DNA of 64,000 nucleotides from Rheinheimera sp. A13L (lineage in GTDB: Bacteria > Pseudomonadota > Gammaproteobacteria > Enterobacterales > Alteromonadaceae): NCBI RefSeq assembly GCF_000217935.1, contig NZ_AFHI01000001.1, positions 302,542 to 366,541 on the forward strand, written 5' to 3'. The notes below the pieces were generated by a model. The model ran no database searches, was not told where the DNA came from, and was given only the letters and a program-made list of their open reading frames with translations. Shown in pieces: positions 21,522-34,422 of this stretch. Position numbers and translations under genes: made by a program. Every line of letters begins with the position of its first letter. The first letter of the stretch is position 1.

Positions 21522-23156
21522 TCAGGCCTTAGTGTATAAGCCTTTCTTCTCCATGCCACGGTAGATATACAGCATCTGGGCTAAAGAAATCAGGTTGCTG
21601 ACTAACCAGTACAGCACCAGACCACTTGGGAACCACAGGAAGAATACGGAGAACACCACTGGCATCCACAGCATAATTTTTTGCTGCATAGGATCCGTCA
21701 CTGTCATAGGCGTCAGTTTTTGCATCACAAACATACTGATACCAAAGAGCACTGGTAATACGTAGTACGGATCTTGTGTGGATAAATCCTGGATCCATAA
21801 CATAAACGGAGCCTGACGTAATTCCACACTTTCGACAAATACCCAGTACAGCGCCAGGAAGATTGGCATTTGCACCAGCATAGGTAAGCAGCCACCCATA
21901 GGGTTTACTTTTTCTTTGCGGTACAGTTCCATCATAGCCGGCCCCATTTTCTGACGGTCGTCTTTAAAACGAGCCTGCAGTTCGTCAATTTTTGGCTTCA
22001 GATTACGCATCTTGGCCATAGACTCGTACTGCACTTTAGTCAAAGGGTACATCAAACCTTTCACAATTAAGGTGATCATAATAATGGCTACACCCCAGTT
22101 TCCGACAACAAGTTGGATCTTAGTCAGTAACCAGAATAAAAATTGAGAGATAAACCATAAGAAACCGTAGTCCACTGTCAGATCCAGGCCATCAGCAATA
22201 GCAGCTAAGTTGTCCTGATTTTTTGGACCAGCATAAAAAGTAGAAGCTATAGTCAGGCTTTCACCTGCAGCAATAGTTAATTCCGGGCCTCTGACCCCAA
22301 CTACACCATTGCCACCGTTTACTAAGCTGTACAACTGGTTGTCTGCAGTTTTTTCCGGGATCCAGGCTGCAACAAAGTAGTGCTCCAACATAGCTACCCA
22401 ACCACCTTTGGTGGATTGAGCCAGGTTGGTTTCCTGCATATCTTCAAAATCGTATTTTTCATAACGTTTATCAGAAGTGGAGTAAGCAGCGCCACGGTAA
22501 ATAGGCATCATCATATTGCTGCCTTCGCCATTATCAATGGTTTGCACCAGATGTTGATAAGGCTGAACCAGCTTAGTGCCTGTTGTGGTATTTTTCAGCA
22601 GATATTCTACCCGGACATCATATTTGCCAGCGGTAAAGGTGTAGCGTTTTTCAATCTCTAAGCCGTTGTGGCTAAAAGTTAAAGGCACCACCACTTGCTG
22701 TTCACCGTCAGCCAGCTGATAGCTGCTTTGGGCCACGCTGTATACAGGACGACCGCTGTTGCGTTTGTCATCCGGGCCGTCTGCTAATAAACCAGACTGA
22801 GCCACATATTCAAAACCATTTAACTTACGCATCAGCTGATAAGGCTGGTCGCTGTCTTTGGTTAAAGTAAAAGCAGGTAAGGTTAAGTCAACAATATCGC
22901 CACCTCTGGTGTCGATCTGCACTTTTAATACATCAGTGCTGACAGTAATCACTTGCTGAGCTGCAACAGGGGCTGCAGGTTGAGCTGAGGTGCCTGAACT
23001 GCTTAATTGCAAATCAGCTGAACCAGCAGAGCTGGTTGTGCTTTGTTCAGTAACAGGAGTTACTGGTTTAGGCGCGTGATCGGTTTGCCATGCCTGCCAT
23101 AACAATAAGCTAACGAAGGCGAGGGCTATCACTAATAAACTGCGTTGAGAATCCAT
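21522..23156 (-). CDS. yidC: Membrane protein insertase YidC
   Basis: 544 residues. It inserts and folds inner-membrane proteins, alone or with SecYEG; Fo c subunit is a classic client. An N-terminal anchor (about 5-20) is followed by a large periplasmic domain to about residue 330. The conserved five-helix core follows, including NPMGGCLPMLVQMPIFLALY. It starts three bases after the yidD stop, in the standard rpmH-rnpA-yidD-yidC order. Confidence 0.97.
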   Translation of the reverse strand: MDSQRSLLVIALAFVSLLLWQAWQTDHAPKPVTPVTEQSTTSSAGSADLQLSSSGTSAQPAAPVAAQQVITVSTDVLKVQIDTRGGDIVDLTLPAFTLTKDSDQPYQLMRKLNGFEYVAQSGLLADGPDDKRNSGRPVYSVAQSSYQLADGEQQVVVPLTFSHNGLEIEKRYTFTAGKYDVRVEYLLKNTTTGTKLVQPYQHLVQTIDNGEGSNMMMPIYRGAAYSTSDKRYEKYDFEDMQETNLAQSTKGGWVAMLEHYFVAAWIPEKTADNQLYSLVNGGNGVVGVRGPELTIAAGESLTIASTFYAGPKNQDNLAAIADGLDLTVDYGFLWFISQFLFWLLTKIQLVVGNWGVAIIMITLIVKGLMYPLTKVQYESMAKMRNLKPKIDELQARFKDDRQKMGPAMMELYRKEKVNPMGGCLPMLVQMPIFLALYWVFVESVELRQAPFMLWIQDLSTQDPYYVLPVLFGISMFVMQKLTPMTVTDPMQQKIMLWMPVVFSVFFLWFPSGLVLYWLVSNLISLAQMLYIYRGMEKKGLYTKA

Positions 23157-23159
23157 CTG

Positions 23160-23423
23160 TTAGTTAGTCTCTTTCTGCTTTTGTGGAACCGGGTCTTCAC
23201 CACCGGGATGTAAGGGGTGACATTTTAATAAACGTTTTGTAGTTAACCAACCACCTTTTACGGCACCAAAGCGTTCTATGGCTTCAATAGCGTAATGAGA
23301 ACAGGTGGGATAAAACCGGCAACTGGGTCCAAATAAAGGACTGATCAACTTCTGATAACCACGTACAGTGGAAATTAGCAGTCTTGCACCAGTATTTTGT
23401 ATTGGCGAGCTATTTTGCCCCAT
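23160..23423 (-). CDS. yidD: Membrane protein insertion efficiency factor YidD
   Basis: 87 residues with the family signature [20 protein letters not shown] and [16 protein letters not shown]. It is a small peripheral inner-membrane protein that assists YidC-dependent insertion. Its start lies 49 bases inside the end of rnpA in another frame, an overlap seen in related genomes. Confidence 0.93.
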   Translation of the reverse strand: MGQNSSPIQNTGARLLISTVRGYQKLISPLFGPSCRFYPTCSHYAIEAIERFGAVKGGWLTTKRLLKCHPLHPGGEDPVPQKQKETN

Positions 23424-23746
23424 AACTTATCCAGTTGCTTGTGCAATTCTTCATTGGGCGTGTTGCTGATATCACCTTTTACCATCAAAACTAAATCAAC
23501 AGGCGGAAGTTCATGTTGGTGTAGCCGAAAGCTATCCCGTGAACATCTTTTGATGCGGTTTCGATGCGTGGCTAATTTAACACGTTTTTTGGCAATAGTC
23601 AGACCAAGTCTTGGATGAGAAGACTGATTAGGCTTACACAATATGGTAAAGAGAGGAGAAGAAACCCTGAAGGGATTTTGGAAGACATTGTCGAATTCGC
23701 GGGGAGTTAACAGACGTAACTCCCTGCTGAATGTATAGCTGACCAC
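23375..23746 (-). CDS. rnpA: Ribonuclease P protein component
   Basis: 123 residues. It is the protein cofactor of RNase P, which trims tRNA 5' ends. The RNA-binding stretch [16 protein letters not shown] is present, with Cys where many relatives have Leu. The start is GTG 23746; the sequence [10 protein letters not shown] follows it, as in E. coli, which also uses GTG. It lies 19 bases after rpmH. Confidence 0.95.
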   Translation of the reverse strand: MVSYTFSRELRLLTPREFDNVFQNPFRVSSPLFTILCKPNQSSHPRLGLTIAKKRVKLATHRNRIKRCSRDSFRLHQHELPPVDLVLMVKGDISNTPNEELHKQLDKLWGKIARQYKILVQDC

Positions 23747-23765
23747 GCAGCGCTTACGAATCTGA

Positions 23766-24010
<245 letters not shown>

Positions 24011-24066
24011 TGCAGATCCTTGTGTTTCTGCTGATCTGATCGTTATTTTTTACCGATCTTTAAAAG

Positions 24067-24075
24067 TTGTCCACA
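24067..24075 (+). promoter_or_regulatory. DnaA box (one mismatch) upstream of dnaA
   Basis: TTGTCCACA, one base from TTATCCACA. It lies between the two divergent promoters of the rpmH-dnaA interval. Confidence 0.5.
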
Positions 24076-24253
24076 AGGCAGGTGGTTCAGCTGGGATAAA
24101 ATGTGAGTTGTTTTAAAAAATTTGTGTTTTTGGACCACTTTGGTCTTATATTTTGCTTGCATATCAGTAAATAGAATAAGATGTTTATTCTTATGTAAAA
24201 CAAGTGGTTACATATTGTTTTTGCCGCTCGTCGCATTTTTGCAAAAGTCAATA

Positions 24254-24283
24254 TTGAACTTGTGGATAAGATCATATGATAAT
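24254..24283 (+). promoter_or_regulatory. dnaA promoter with internal DnaA box
   Basis: TTGAAC (24254-24259) is a plausible -35. The -10 may be TATGAT (24275-24280, 15-base spacer) or GATAAT (24278-24283, 18-base spacer). A perfect DnaA box, TTATCCACA on the minus strand at 24261-24269, fills the spacer. DnaA binding there would block RNA polymerase, the expected autorepression. Confidence 0.6.
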
Positions 24284-24343
24284 GCTGCTCTTTTCACTTA
24301 CGCCCGCCTAACTAAATAATAATTATTAGGGGCTTTTGGAGAT

Positions 24344-25708
24344 ATGGTGTATCAGTCCGTTTGGAAAAATTGCCTCGAAGCGCTCCAGGCCGAGCTACCA
24401 GCTCGTGATTTTGGAACCTGGATCCGTCCATTACAAGCTGACAGCTCGCATGACGCACTGACTTTGTATGCGCCTAACCGCTTTGTGTTGGATTGGGTGC
24501 GTGACAAATACCTGAACCGGATCAATGAACTGATCCAGGGCTACTGTGGCGATCATGCGCCACGTTTACGCTTTGATGTAGGTTCAACCCAAAAGCCTTT
24601 GGCCGCCCCTGTGAATCAATTGCCACGTATTGCACCTGCTGCAGCTCCTGTGGCCGCTATGCCTGAGCCAGCGCCGAAAACTATAGTGAATAGCAATGTT
24701 AATGCTAAACACAACTTCGATAACTTTGTTGAAGGTAAATCGAACCAGTTAGCGCGCGCTGCTGCCAAGCAAGTAGCCGATAATCCGGGCACAGCTTATA
24801 ACCCGCTGTTTTTATACGGCGGCACAGGTTTAGGTAAAACCCACTTATTGCATGCGGTAGGTAACGGCATTCTGGCGAAAAATCCAAATGCCAAAGTCAT
24901 CTATATGCACTCAGAACGTTTTGTACAGGATATGGTAAAAGCCTTACAAAACAATGCGATAGAAGAGTTTAAGCGCTATTACCGTTCTGTGGACGCGCTG
25001 CTTATCGATGATATTCAGTTCTTCGCGAAAAAAGATCGTTCCCAGGAAGAGTTTTTCCATACCTTTAACGCCTTGCTTGAAGGTAACCAACAGATCATTT
25101 TAACCAGCGATCGTTATCCAAAAGAAATCGACGGCGTGGAAGAACGCTTAAAAAGTCGTTTCGGCTGGGGTTTAACTATCGCCATTGAACCACCAGAGCT
25201 GGAAACCCGGGTTGCGATCCTGATGCGTAAAGCGCAGGAGATCAATATTCGTCTGCCGGAAGAAGTGGCGTTTTTTGTCGCTAAGCGCCTTCGCTCTAAT
25301 GTGCGTGAGTTAGAAGGGGCGTTAAACCGTATTTCTGCCAACGCTAACTTTACTGGCCGTCCTATTACCATCGACTTTGTGCGTGAAGCATTACGCGATA
25401 TGCTGGCGTTACAAGACAAGTTGGTGACTATTGAAAATATTCAGAAAACTGTGGCCGAGTATTACAAAATACGGGTGGCGGATTTATTGTCTAAACGCCG
25501 CAGTCGTTCAGTCGCCCGTCCCCGTCAAATGGCGATGGCGTTGGCGAAAGAGCTGACCAACCACAGCTTGCCGGAAATTGGTGATGCTTTTGGTGGCCGT
25601 GACCACACCACAGTCTTGCATGCGTGTCGTAAAATCGAATCGTTAAAAGAAGAGACGCATGAAATTAAAGAAGATTTCCAAAACTTAATTCGAACATTGT
25701 CTTCATAA
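24344..25708 (+). CDS. dnaA: Replication initiator DnaA
   Basis: 454 residues. Domain I (1-80) binds DnaB and helpers, and a Pro/Ala-rich linker spans about 81-120. The AAA+ domain has Walker A GGTGLGKT (159-166) and Walker [10 protein letters not shown]. The C-terminal DNA-binding domain carries the [15 protein letters not shown] signature near 418-432. GGAG precedes ATG 24344. It leads dnaA-dnaN-recF-gyrB and is about 11 kb from oriC. Confidence 0.98.
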   Translation: MVYQSVWKNCLEALQAELPARDFGTWIRPLQADSSHDALTLYAPNRFVLDWVRDKYLNRINELIQGYCGDHAPRLRFDVGSTQKPLAAPVNQLPRIAPAAAPVAAMPEPAPKTIVNSNVNAKHNFDNFVEGKSNQLARAAAKQVADNPGTAYNPLFLYGGTGLGKTHLLHAVGNGILAKNPNAKVIYMHSERFVQDMVKALQNNAIEEFKRYYRSVDALLIDDIQFFAKKDRSQEEFFHTFNALLEGNQQIILTSDRYPKEIDGVEERLKSRFGWGLTIAIEPPELETRVAILMRKAQEINIRLPEEVAFFVAKRLRSNVRELEGALNRISANANFTGRPITIDFVREALRDMLALQDKLVTIENIQKTVAEYYKIRVADLLSKRRSRSVARPRQMAMALAKELTNHSLPEIGDAFGGRDHTTVLHACRKIESLKEETHEIKEDFQNLIRTLSS

Positions 25709-25720
25709 TAGGGAATGGTG

Positions 25721-26830
25721 ATGCAATTTACTATTGAACGCGACGCTCTGCTCAAACCCTTACAAATGGTGTCAGGTGCTATTGAACGGCGCCATACTTT
25801 ACCTATTTTGTCGAATGTGTTGATTGAAGCGCGCGAAGACGGCCAGCTCATTCTGACCGGTACCGACTTAGAAATCGAACTGGTGGCCATGTCACCTATC
25901 CAGCAACTGATAAGCCCAGGCCGTATTACTGTGCCGGCGAAAAAGATCCTGGATATTTGCCGCAGCTTGCCCGACACCTCTTTATTAAGTGTCACAGTGC
26001 AAGGTGATAACTGTGTGGTCAGCACAGGCAAAAGTAAATTTACTTTGTCTACCTTAAGCGCCAACGATTATCCAAATTTAGAAAGCTGGCAAGGCGAGGT
26101 CGACCTACAGTTGCCACGCAATCAGCTGCGTCATTTATTAGACGATACAGCATTTTCTATGGCAAACCAGGATGTGCGTTATTACCTGAACGGTTTGTTA
26201 TTTGAAGTAGATAACGGCACTTTACGTTCTGTAGCAACAGACGGCCACCGCCTGGCCATGAGTTCTATTGAACTGGCTGCTACGGCCGGTCATCAAAAAC
26301 AAATCATTATTCCGCGCAAAGGCGTGTTGGAAGTGATGCGTTTGTTAATAGCCGATGATCAGCTGGTGACTTTAAGTTTAGGTCAAAACCATATCCGTTT
26401 AACCGACACTCAGTTCAGCTTCAGCTGTAAATTGATTGATGGCCGTTTCCCTGATTATCGCCGTGTATTGCCACGCAACAGCACTAAGCTGGTAACGGCA
26501 CACCGTGACGTATTAAAGGATTCTTGTGTTCGCGCTTCTATTTTGTCGAACGAAAAATACCGTGGTGTACGTTTTACCCTGAGTTCAGGCGAGCTGCAAA
26601 TTGTGGCGAATAACCCTGAGCACGAACAAGCGGAAGAAAGCATTGAAGTGGAATACCAGGGCGATACGCTGGAAATTGGTTTTAACGTGGGCTACTTGCT
26701 TGACGTGCTGAATACCTTATCAACCGACCTGGTCGTGCTGCATTTAAGTGACGGCAATTCCAGCGCGCTGATTGAAGGTGTAGCCGGTAAGTCAGGCGCC
26801 ATGTACGTTGTGATGCCAATGCGTTTATAG
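25721..26830 (+). CDS. dnaN: DNA polymerase III beta sliding clamp
   Basis: 369 residues, three clamp domains, close to the E. coli 366. It tethers polymerases to DNA as a dimeric ring. The C-terminal SGAMYVVMPMRL, part of the partner-binding pocket, is intact. I chose ATG 25721 (MQFTIERDALLKPLQ) because it aligns with E. coli and GGGA lies before it; ATG 25715 is possible. It starts 12 bases after dnaA. Confidence 0.97.
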   Translation: MQFTIERDALLKPLQMVSGAIERRHTLPILSNVLIEAREDGQLILTGTDLEIELVAMSPIQQLISPGRITVPAKKILDICRSLPDTSLLSVTVQGDNCVVSTGKSKFTLSTLSANDYPNLESWQGEVDLQLPRNQLRHLLDDTAFSMANQDVRYYLNGLLFEVDNGTLRSVATDGHRLAMSSIELAATAGHQKQIIIPRKGVLEVMRLLIADDQLVTLSLGQNHIRLTDTQFSFSCKLIDGRFPDYRRVLPRNSTKLVTAHRDVLKDSCVRASILSNEKYRGVRFTLSSGELQIVANNPEHEQAEESIEVEYQGDTLEIGFNVGYLLDVLNTLSTDLVVLHLSDGNSSALIEGVAGKSGAMYVVMPMRL

Positions 26831-26833
26831 TGA

Positions 26834-30357
<3,524 letters not shown>

Positions 30358-30381
30358 GTTTGTTGGTACGCTAACAAATGC

Positions 30382-30413
30382 AAAAAAGCAGGCTGAGTTA
30401 AGCCTGCTTTTTT
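30382..30413 (+). terminator. gyrB terminator
   Basis: GCAGGCT and AGCCTGC pair around six bases, flanked by six A and six T. It closes dnaA-dnaN-recF-gyrB and separates it from the OLD nuclease cassette. Confidence 0.9.
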
Positions 30414-30512
30414 ATGTGCTTCGAGTTGTGGAACTTGCATATCGGATTAGTTGCAATAATTGGTCAGAAATTATAACGTTAGGAACGTAGATGATTTTAT
30501 AGGGACATACCT

Positions 30513-32141
30513 TTGCGTATTGAAAAAGTAAACATTGAAAACTACAAATGTTACGAGGGTAAGTTTTCAATAACTTTCAACGCTGGCGTTAATATAATTG
30601 TAGGCGACAATGAAGCTGGCAAGTCGACGATTCTTGAAGCAATAAATTTAGCGTTGACAGGGGTGATAAATGGGCGCTATTTAAAGAATGAACTCAGCCA
30701 GTACTTATTTAATTATAAAGTTGTGGAAAGTTATCTATCAGATTTGAAAAACGGAGCGAACCCTCAGCTACCGAGTATAACGATCGAGGTATTTTTTTCA
30801 GATGCCAATTTCCCCCTCTTTGAAGGCAATGGTAATCAAAATAAAGAGAAGGCTCACGGTGTAGTATTTAAAATTGAGTTTGATGAATCATATAAAGCCG
30901 AATATCAGATGATTATGGCTAATGGCGGCCAACACCTGACAACCTTACCCATCGAGTACTACAAAGTCAGCTGGAGTTCCTTCGCTCGCGAAACAGTGAC
31001 AAGCAGAACTATACCTATTAAATCAGTTCTAATTGATTCCACCTCTGCAAAATACCAAAATGGTTCTGACGTATATATTTCTCGCATAATAAAAAACGAT
31101 TTAGAGGATTTAGAAAGAGTTCGTTTATCGCAAGCCTATCGAAAGATGAAAGACCAGTTCATCGAAGATGATGCGGTGAAGGCTATTAATACCAAAATTA
31201 CTGCCAAAGCTAAAATCTCTGAAAAGACGTTGAATGTGTCTGTTGATCTGTCTACGCAGAACTCATGGGAAACCGCTCTCATGACTTACCTAGATAACGT
31301 GCCTTTTCATCAAATTGGTAAAGGTGAGCAATGTATTATTAAAACGAACTTGGCCCTTGCACACCAGCGTAATCAAGAAGCAAATCTAGTTTTGATTGAA
31401 GAACCGGAGAATCACCTCTCTCATACTAAGCTGAATCAACTTATCAAAACAGTAAGTGATAGCTGTATAGGTAAACAGGTCATCATTTCAACGCATAGTA
31501 GCTATGTAGCCAATAAGCTTGGTCTGGAAAACCTCATATTATTAAACGATCGAAAAGTTGTACGATTGGCTGACCTAGATCCAACAACATTCGATTTTTT
31601 TAAAAAGCTTCCAGGATATCAAACATTAAGGATTTTGCTTTGCAAGAAAGCCGTTCTTGTTGAGGGTGATTCTGATGAACTGATTTTCCAAAAGTGCTAC
31701 ATGGAGTCAAATGATGCGCGACTTCCCATAGAAGATGGGATTGATGTCATATCGGTAAAGCTTACTTTTAAGCGATTTTTAGATATAGCCATAAAGATAA
31801 AACAACCTGTAGCAGTCATTACCGATAATGATGGAAATTATGACTCAAAAATAACTAAGAAATATAAAGATTATTTGGGATATCCGTGTGTGAAAATATT
31901 TGCAGACTTACGTGATGAATTGAACACACTTGAGCCACAATTTGTAAGTGTAAACTCACAAAATCTAAAGTTACTTCGCGAAGTATTAGAGCTGGATGAC
32001 AAACACTATGATACTGCAGAGAAAATTGTAGACCACATGGTGAACAACAAAACCTCATGGGCGTTAAAGGTGTTTGAGTCGAAAAAGTCGTTACATTACC
32101 CTGACTATATTCAAAGTGCGGTTAAGTGGTGCAATGAATAA
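30513..32141 (+). CDS. OLD-family ATPase-nuclease (GajA-like)
   Basis: 542 residues. An ABC-type ATPase fused to a TOPRIM nuclease, the OLD layout. Walker A GDNEAGKST is at 31-39, the signature-like GKGEQ at 269-273, Walker B LVLIEEPEN at 292-300 and the H-loop STHSS at 326-330. TOPRIM carries Glu384 in VEGDSDE, Asp438 and Asp440 in TDNDG, and a candidate Lys513 in NKTSWALKVFE, so the nuclease looks intact. The start is TTG 30513 after AGGGAC; an upstream ATG hits a stop at once. The next gene encodes an SF1 helicase and overlaps by eight bases, the Gabija / class 2 OLD arrangement. The region looks richer in A+T than gyrB or glyQ, suggesting transfer. Defence against phage is inferred from family and pairing. 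Confidence 0.88.
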   Translation: MRIEKVNIENYKCYEGKFSITFNAGVNIIVGDNEAGKSTILEAINLALTGVINGRYLKNELSQYLFNYKVVESYLSDLKNGANPQLPSITIEVFFSDANFPLFEGNGNQNKEKAHGVVFKIEFDESYKAEYQMIMANGGQHLTTLPIEYYKVSWSSFARETVTSRTIPIKSVLIDSTSAKYQNGSDVYISRIIKNDLEDLERVRLSQAYRKMKDQFIEDDAVKAINTKITAKAKISEKTLNVSVDLSTQNSWETALMTYLDNVPFHQIGKGEQCIIKTNLALAHQRNQEANLVLIEEPENHLSHTKLNQLIKTVSDSCIGKQVIISTHSSYVANKLGLENLILLNDRKVVRLADLDPTTFDFFKKLPGYQTLRILLCKKAVLVEGDSDELIFQKCYMESNDARLPIEDGIDVISVKLTFKRFLDIAIKIKQPVAVITDNDGNYDSKITKKYKDYLGYPCVKIFADLRDELNTLEPQFVSVNSQNLKLLREVLELDDKHYDTAEKIVDHMVNNKTSWALKVFESKKSLHYPDYIQSAVKWCNE

Positions 32142-33303
32142 TAATCGGCTTCTCATTGCCGCTGCAGGCGCGGGGAAAACAACGTATTTAGTAGAGCAAG
32201 CTCTCGCCTTGGCTCCAGAAACAGTATTGATCACAACTTTTACCGAGGCTAACGAACGAGAAATCCGCTCAAGATTCGTAGCTAAAGTGGGCTATGTCCC
32301 AAGTAACGTTACCATCAAAACTTGGTTCGCATTTCTATTGCAGAACGGGGTTAAGCCTTTCCAGAGTGTCTTGTGTGAGGAATTACACAACAAGACGATA
32401 GGCTTTATTCTAACTAGCGATAAATCTGGAAAAAGGTTCGATGGCAACGGAAAACCATTACTATTCCAAAATCGTCCGCTGTATTGGGGCGAGAAGGATT
32501 TCTTAAAATACTACTTTACCGAAAGTCTTAAAATATATTCCGACAAAATTGCGAAGTTCGTATGTGAAACCGAAGCGAAATCTAATGGTGCTGTTGTTTC
32601 AAGGGTGGCGCGCGCATTCAAGAATATATTCATAGATGAAGTGCAGGATTTAGCAGGTTATGACCTTGAATTATTAAAGTTGTTTTTTAAATCAGATGCC
32701 AAGCTAGTCCTCGTAGGTGATCCAAGGCAAGTTACCTACCTAACACATAACACACCGAAGTTCGGTAAGTATGCAGAAGGAAAAATCAAAGATTTTGTTG
32801 AAAATGAACTTGGCAAAAAGATAACTTGTATTGTCGACACGGAGACCTTGTCTGCATCTCACCGGAACCACCGATTAATCTGTGAGTTTTCATCAAAACT
32901 ATATCCTAATCTCCCCAAAGCAATTTCTTGTTCATGCGCACAGTGTAATAAGGATGATCCTCATAATGGAATATTCCTAATAAAGCCTCAGCAAGTGGAA
33001 GAGTACTTAGAACAGTATCGACCTTTACAGTTAAGATGGAATTCCTCAACCAAAGTGAACAAAGCTTATGAAGCTATGAATTTAGGAGAATCAAAGGGGC
33101 TAACAGTAAATCGAGTATTGATCTACCCGACCAAAGACATGCTGTCTTGGTTAAGGAATCATAATTTTAATTTAAAGAATGATGCCAGAGCTAAACTCTA
33201 CGTGGGCCTAACAAGGTCTAGATACAGTTCTGCTATTGTTGCTGATTATGCTGACAATGAAGAATTCGACGGAGTATTAAAATATAACGACCAAAAAATC
33301 TAA
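32134..33303 (+). CDS. Compact UvrD/Rep-like SF1 helicase (GajB-like)
   Basis: 389 residues. Seen in order: Walker A AAAGAGKTT (9-17), TTFTEANEREI (34-44), Walker B IDEVQD (167-172), GDPRQ (195-199), SHRNH (242-246), ESKGLTVNRVL (319-329) and YVGLTRSR (356-363). There is no Q motif before Walker A, and the protein is shorter than typical GajB (about 490). A CSCAQC cluster (266-271) sits between motifs IV and V. ATG 32134 overlaps the end of the OLD gene (ATGAATAA). A longer open frame from 32074 would overlap far more and adds residues unlike a helicase start. Confidence 0.85.
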   Translation: MNNNRLLIAAAGAGKTTYLVEQALALAPETVLITTFTEANEREIRSRFVAKVGYVPSNVTIKTWFAFLLQNGVKPFQSVLCEELHNKTIGFILTSDKSGKRFDGNGKPLLFQNRPLYWGEKDFLKYYFTESLKIYSDKIAKFVCETEAKSNGAVVSRVARAFKNIFIDEVQDLAGYDLELLKLFFKSDAKLVLVGDPRQVTYLTHNTPKFGKYAEGKIKDFVENELGKKITCIVDTETLSASHRNHRLICEFSSKLYPNLPKAISCSCAQCNKDDPHNGIFLIKPQQVEEYLEQYRPLQLRWNSSTKVNKAYEAMNLGESKGLTVNRVLIYPTKDMLSWLRNHNFNLKNDARAKLYVGLTRSRYSSAIVADYADNEEFDGVLKYNDQKI

Positions 33304-33489
33304 ATCTAGCTGTCGTAGTTAAGTCTTTGTGATTGGGTGATTTTAACGAAACTAGATATTTTGCTTTATTCGACTATGGCTCCTCTTATAAGAAAAACTA
33401 AAAAACCCATAAAAAACGCGGCTTAGCGCTACAGTTCGACGCCGCAAATAGGTATACTTTTCAGTCATTTTTTCCAGCAGGTCAGGCTA

Positions 33490-34422
33490 ATGCAAAAGTA
33501 CGATATGAAGACCTTCCAGGGGTTGATCCTGGCATTACAAGATTATTGGGCACGCCAGGGCTGCGTTATTGTTCAGCCGCTGGATATGGAAGTAGGGGCC
33601 GGTACTTTCCATCCTATGACTTTTTTACGTTCTTTAGGCCCAGAGCCTACCAACGTGGCTTATGTGCAACCTTGTCGCCGTCCTACCGATGGCCGTTACG
33701 GTGAAAACCCTAACCGTCTGCAGCACTATTATCAGTTTCAGGTGATCTTAAAGCCGTCGCCAGCCAATATTCAGGAGCTGTATTTAGGTTCCTTACGTGA
33801 ACTGGGTATTGATACCCTGGTGCACGATATCCGTTTTGTCGAAGACAACTGGGAATCGCCAACGCTGGGCGCCTGGGGTCTGGGTTGGGAAGTGTGGCTA
33901 AACGGCATGGAAGTGACTCAGTTCACTTATTTCCAGCAAGTAGGTGGCTTAGAGTGTCGTCCTGTCACAGGCGAAATTACCTATGGTTTAGAGCGTCTGG
34001 CGATGTATATCCAGGGCGTAGACAGTATTTATGATCTGGTATGGGCTGACGGTCCTTTAGGCCGTGTCACTTATGGTGATGTGTTCCACCAGAACGAAGT
34101 AGAGCAATCTACTTATAATTTTGAATATGCTGACGTACCAGCGCTCTTCACTTACTTCGACCAGTGTGAAGCGGAAAGCCAGAAGCTGATTGAAGCAGGT
34201 TTAGCTTTACCGGCTTATGAAAAAGTAATGAAAGCCTCGCACGCTTTTAACTTACTGGATGCCCGTCACGCCATTTCTGTGACCGAGCGTCAGCGTTATA
34301 TTCTGCGGGTTCGCACCCTGGCTAAAGCCTGTGCTGAAGCCTATTTCGCTGCGCGGGAAAAGTTAGGTTTTCCCCTATGTAGTGATAGCAAGTGCCGTAA
34401 CCAGTCAAAGCAGGAGGCATAA
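33490..34422 (+). CDS. glyQ: Glycyl-tRNA synthetase alpha chain
   Basis: 310 residues. It is the catalytic chain of the bacterial alpha2beta2 glycyl-tRNA synthetase, which charges tRNA-Gly. The conserved [18 protein letters not shown] and [20 protein letters not shown] stretches are present. Its stop overlaps the glyS ATG by one base. A TATACT at 33453-33458 may be its -10, but I see no good -35. Confidence 0.97.
   Translation: MQKYDMKTFQGLILALQDYWARQGCVIVQPLDMEVGAGTFHPMTFLRSLGPEPTNVAYVQPCRRPTDGRYGENPNRLQHYYQFQVILKPSPANIQELYLGSLRELGIDTLVHDIRFVEDNWESPTLGAWGLGWEVWLNGMEVTQFTYFQQVGGLECRPVTGEITYGLERLAMYIQGVDSIYDLVWADGPLGRVTYGDVFHQNEVEQSTYNFEYADVPALFTYFDQCEAESQKLIEAGLALPAYEKVMKASHAFNLLDARHAISVTERQRYILRVRTLAKACAEAYFAAREKLGFPLCSDSKCRNQSKQEA

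Noticed and set aside
25525..26064. Long minus-strand open frame across the dnaA-dnaN junction
   Set aside because: It is antisense to two certain genes and shows no known motif; it reflects codon bias of the opposite strand.
30358..33489. Direct repeats or attachment sites flanking the OLD/helicase cassette
   Set aside because: I compared the gyrB-side and glyQ-side flanks by eye and found no convincing repeat.
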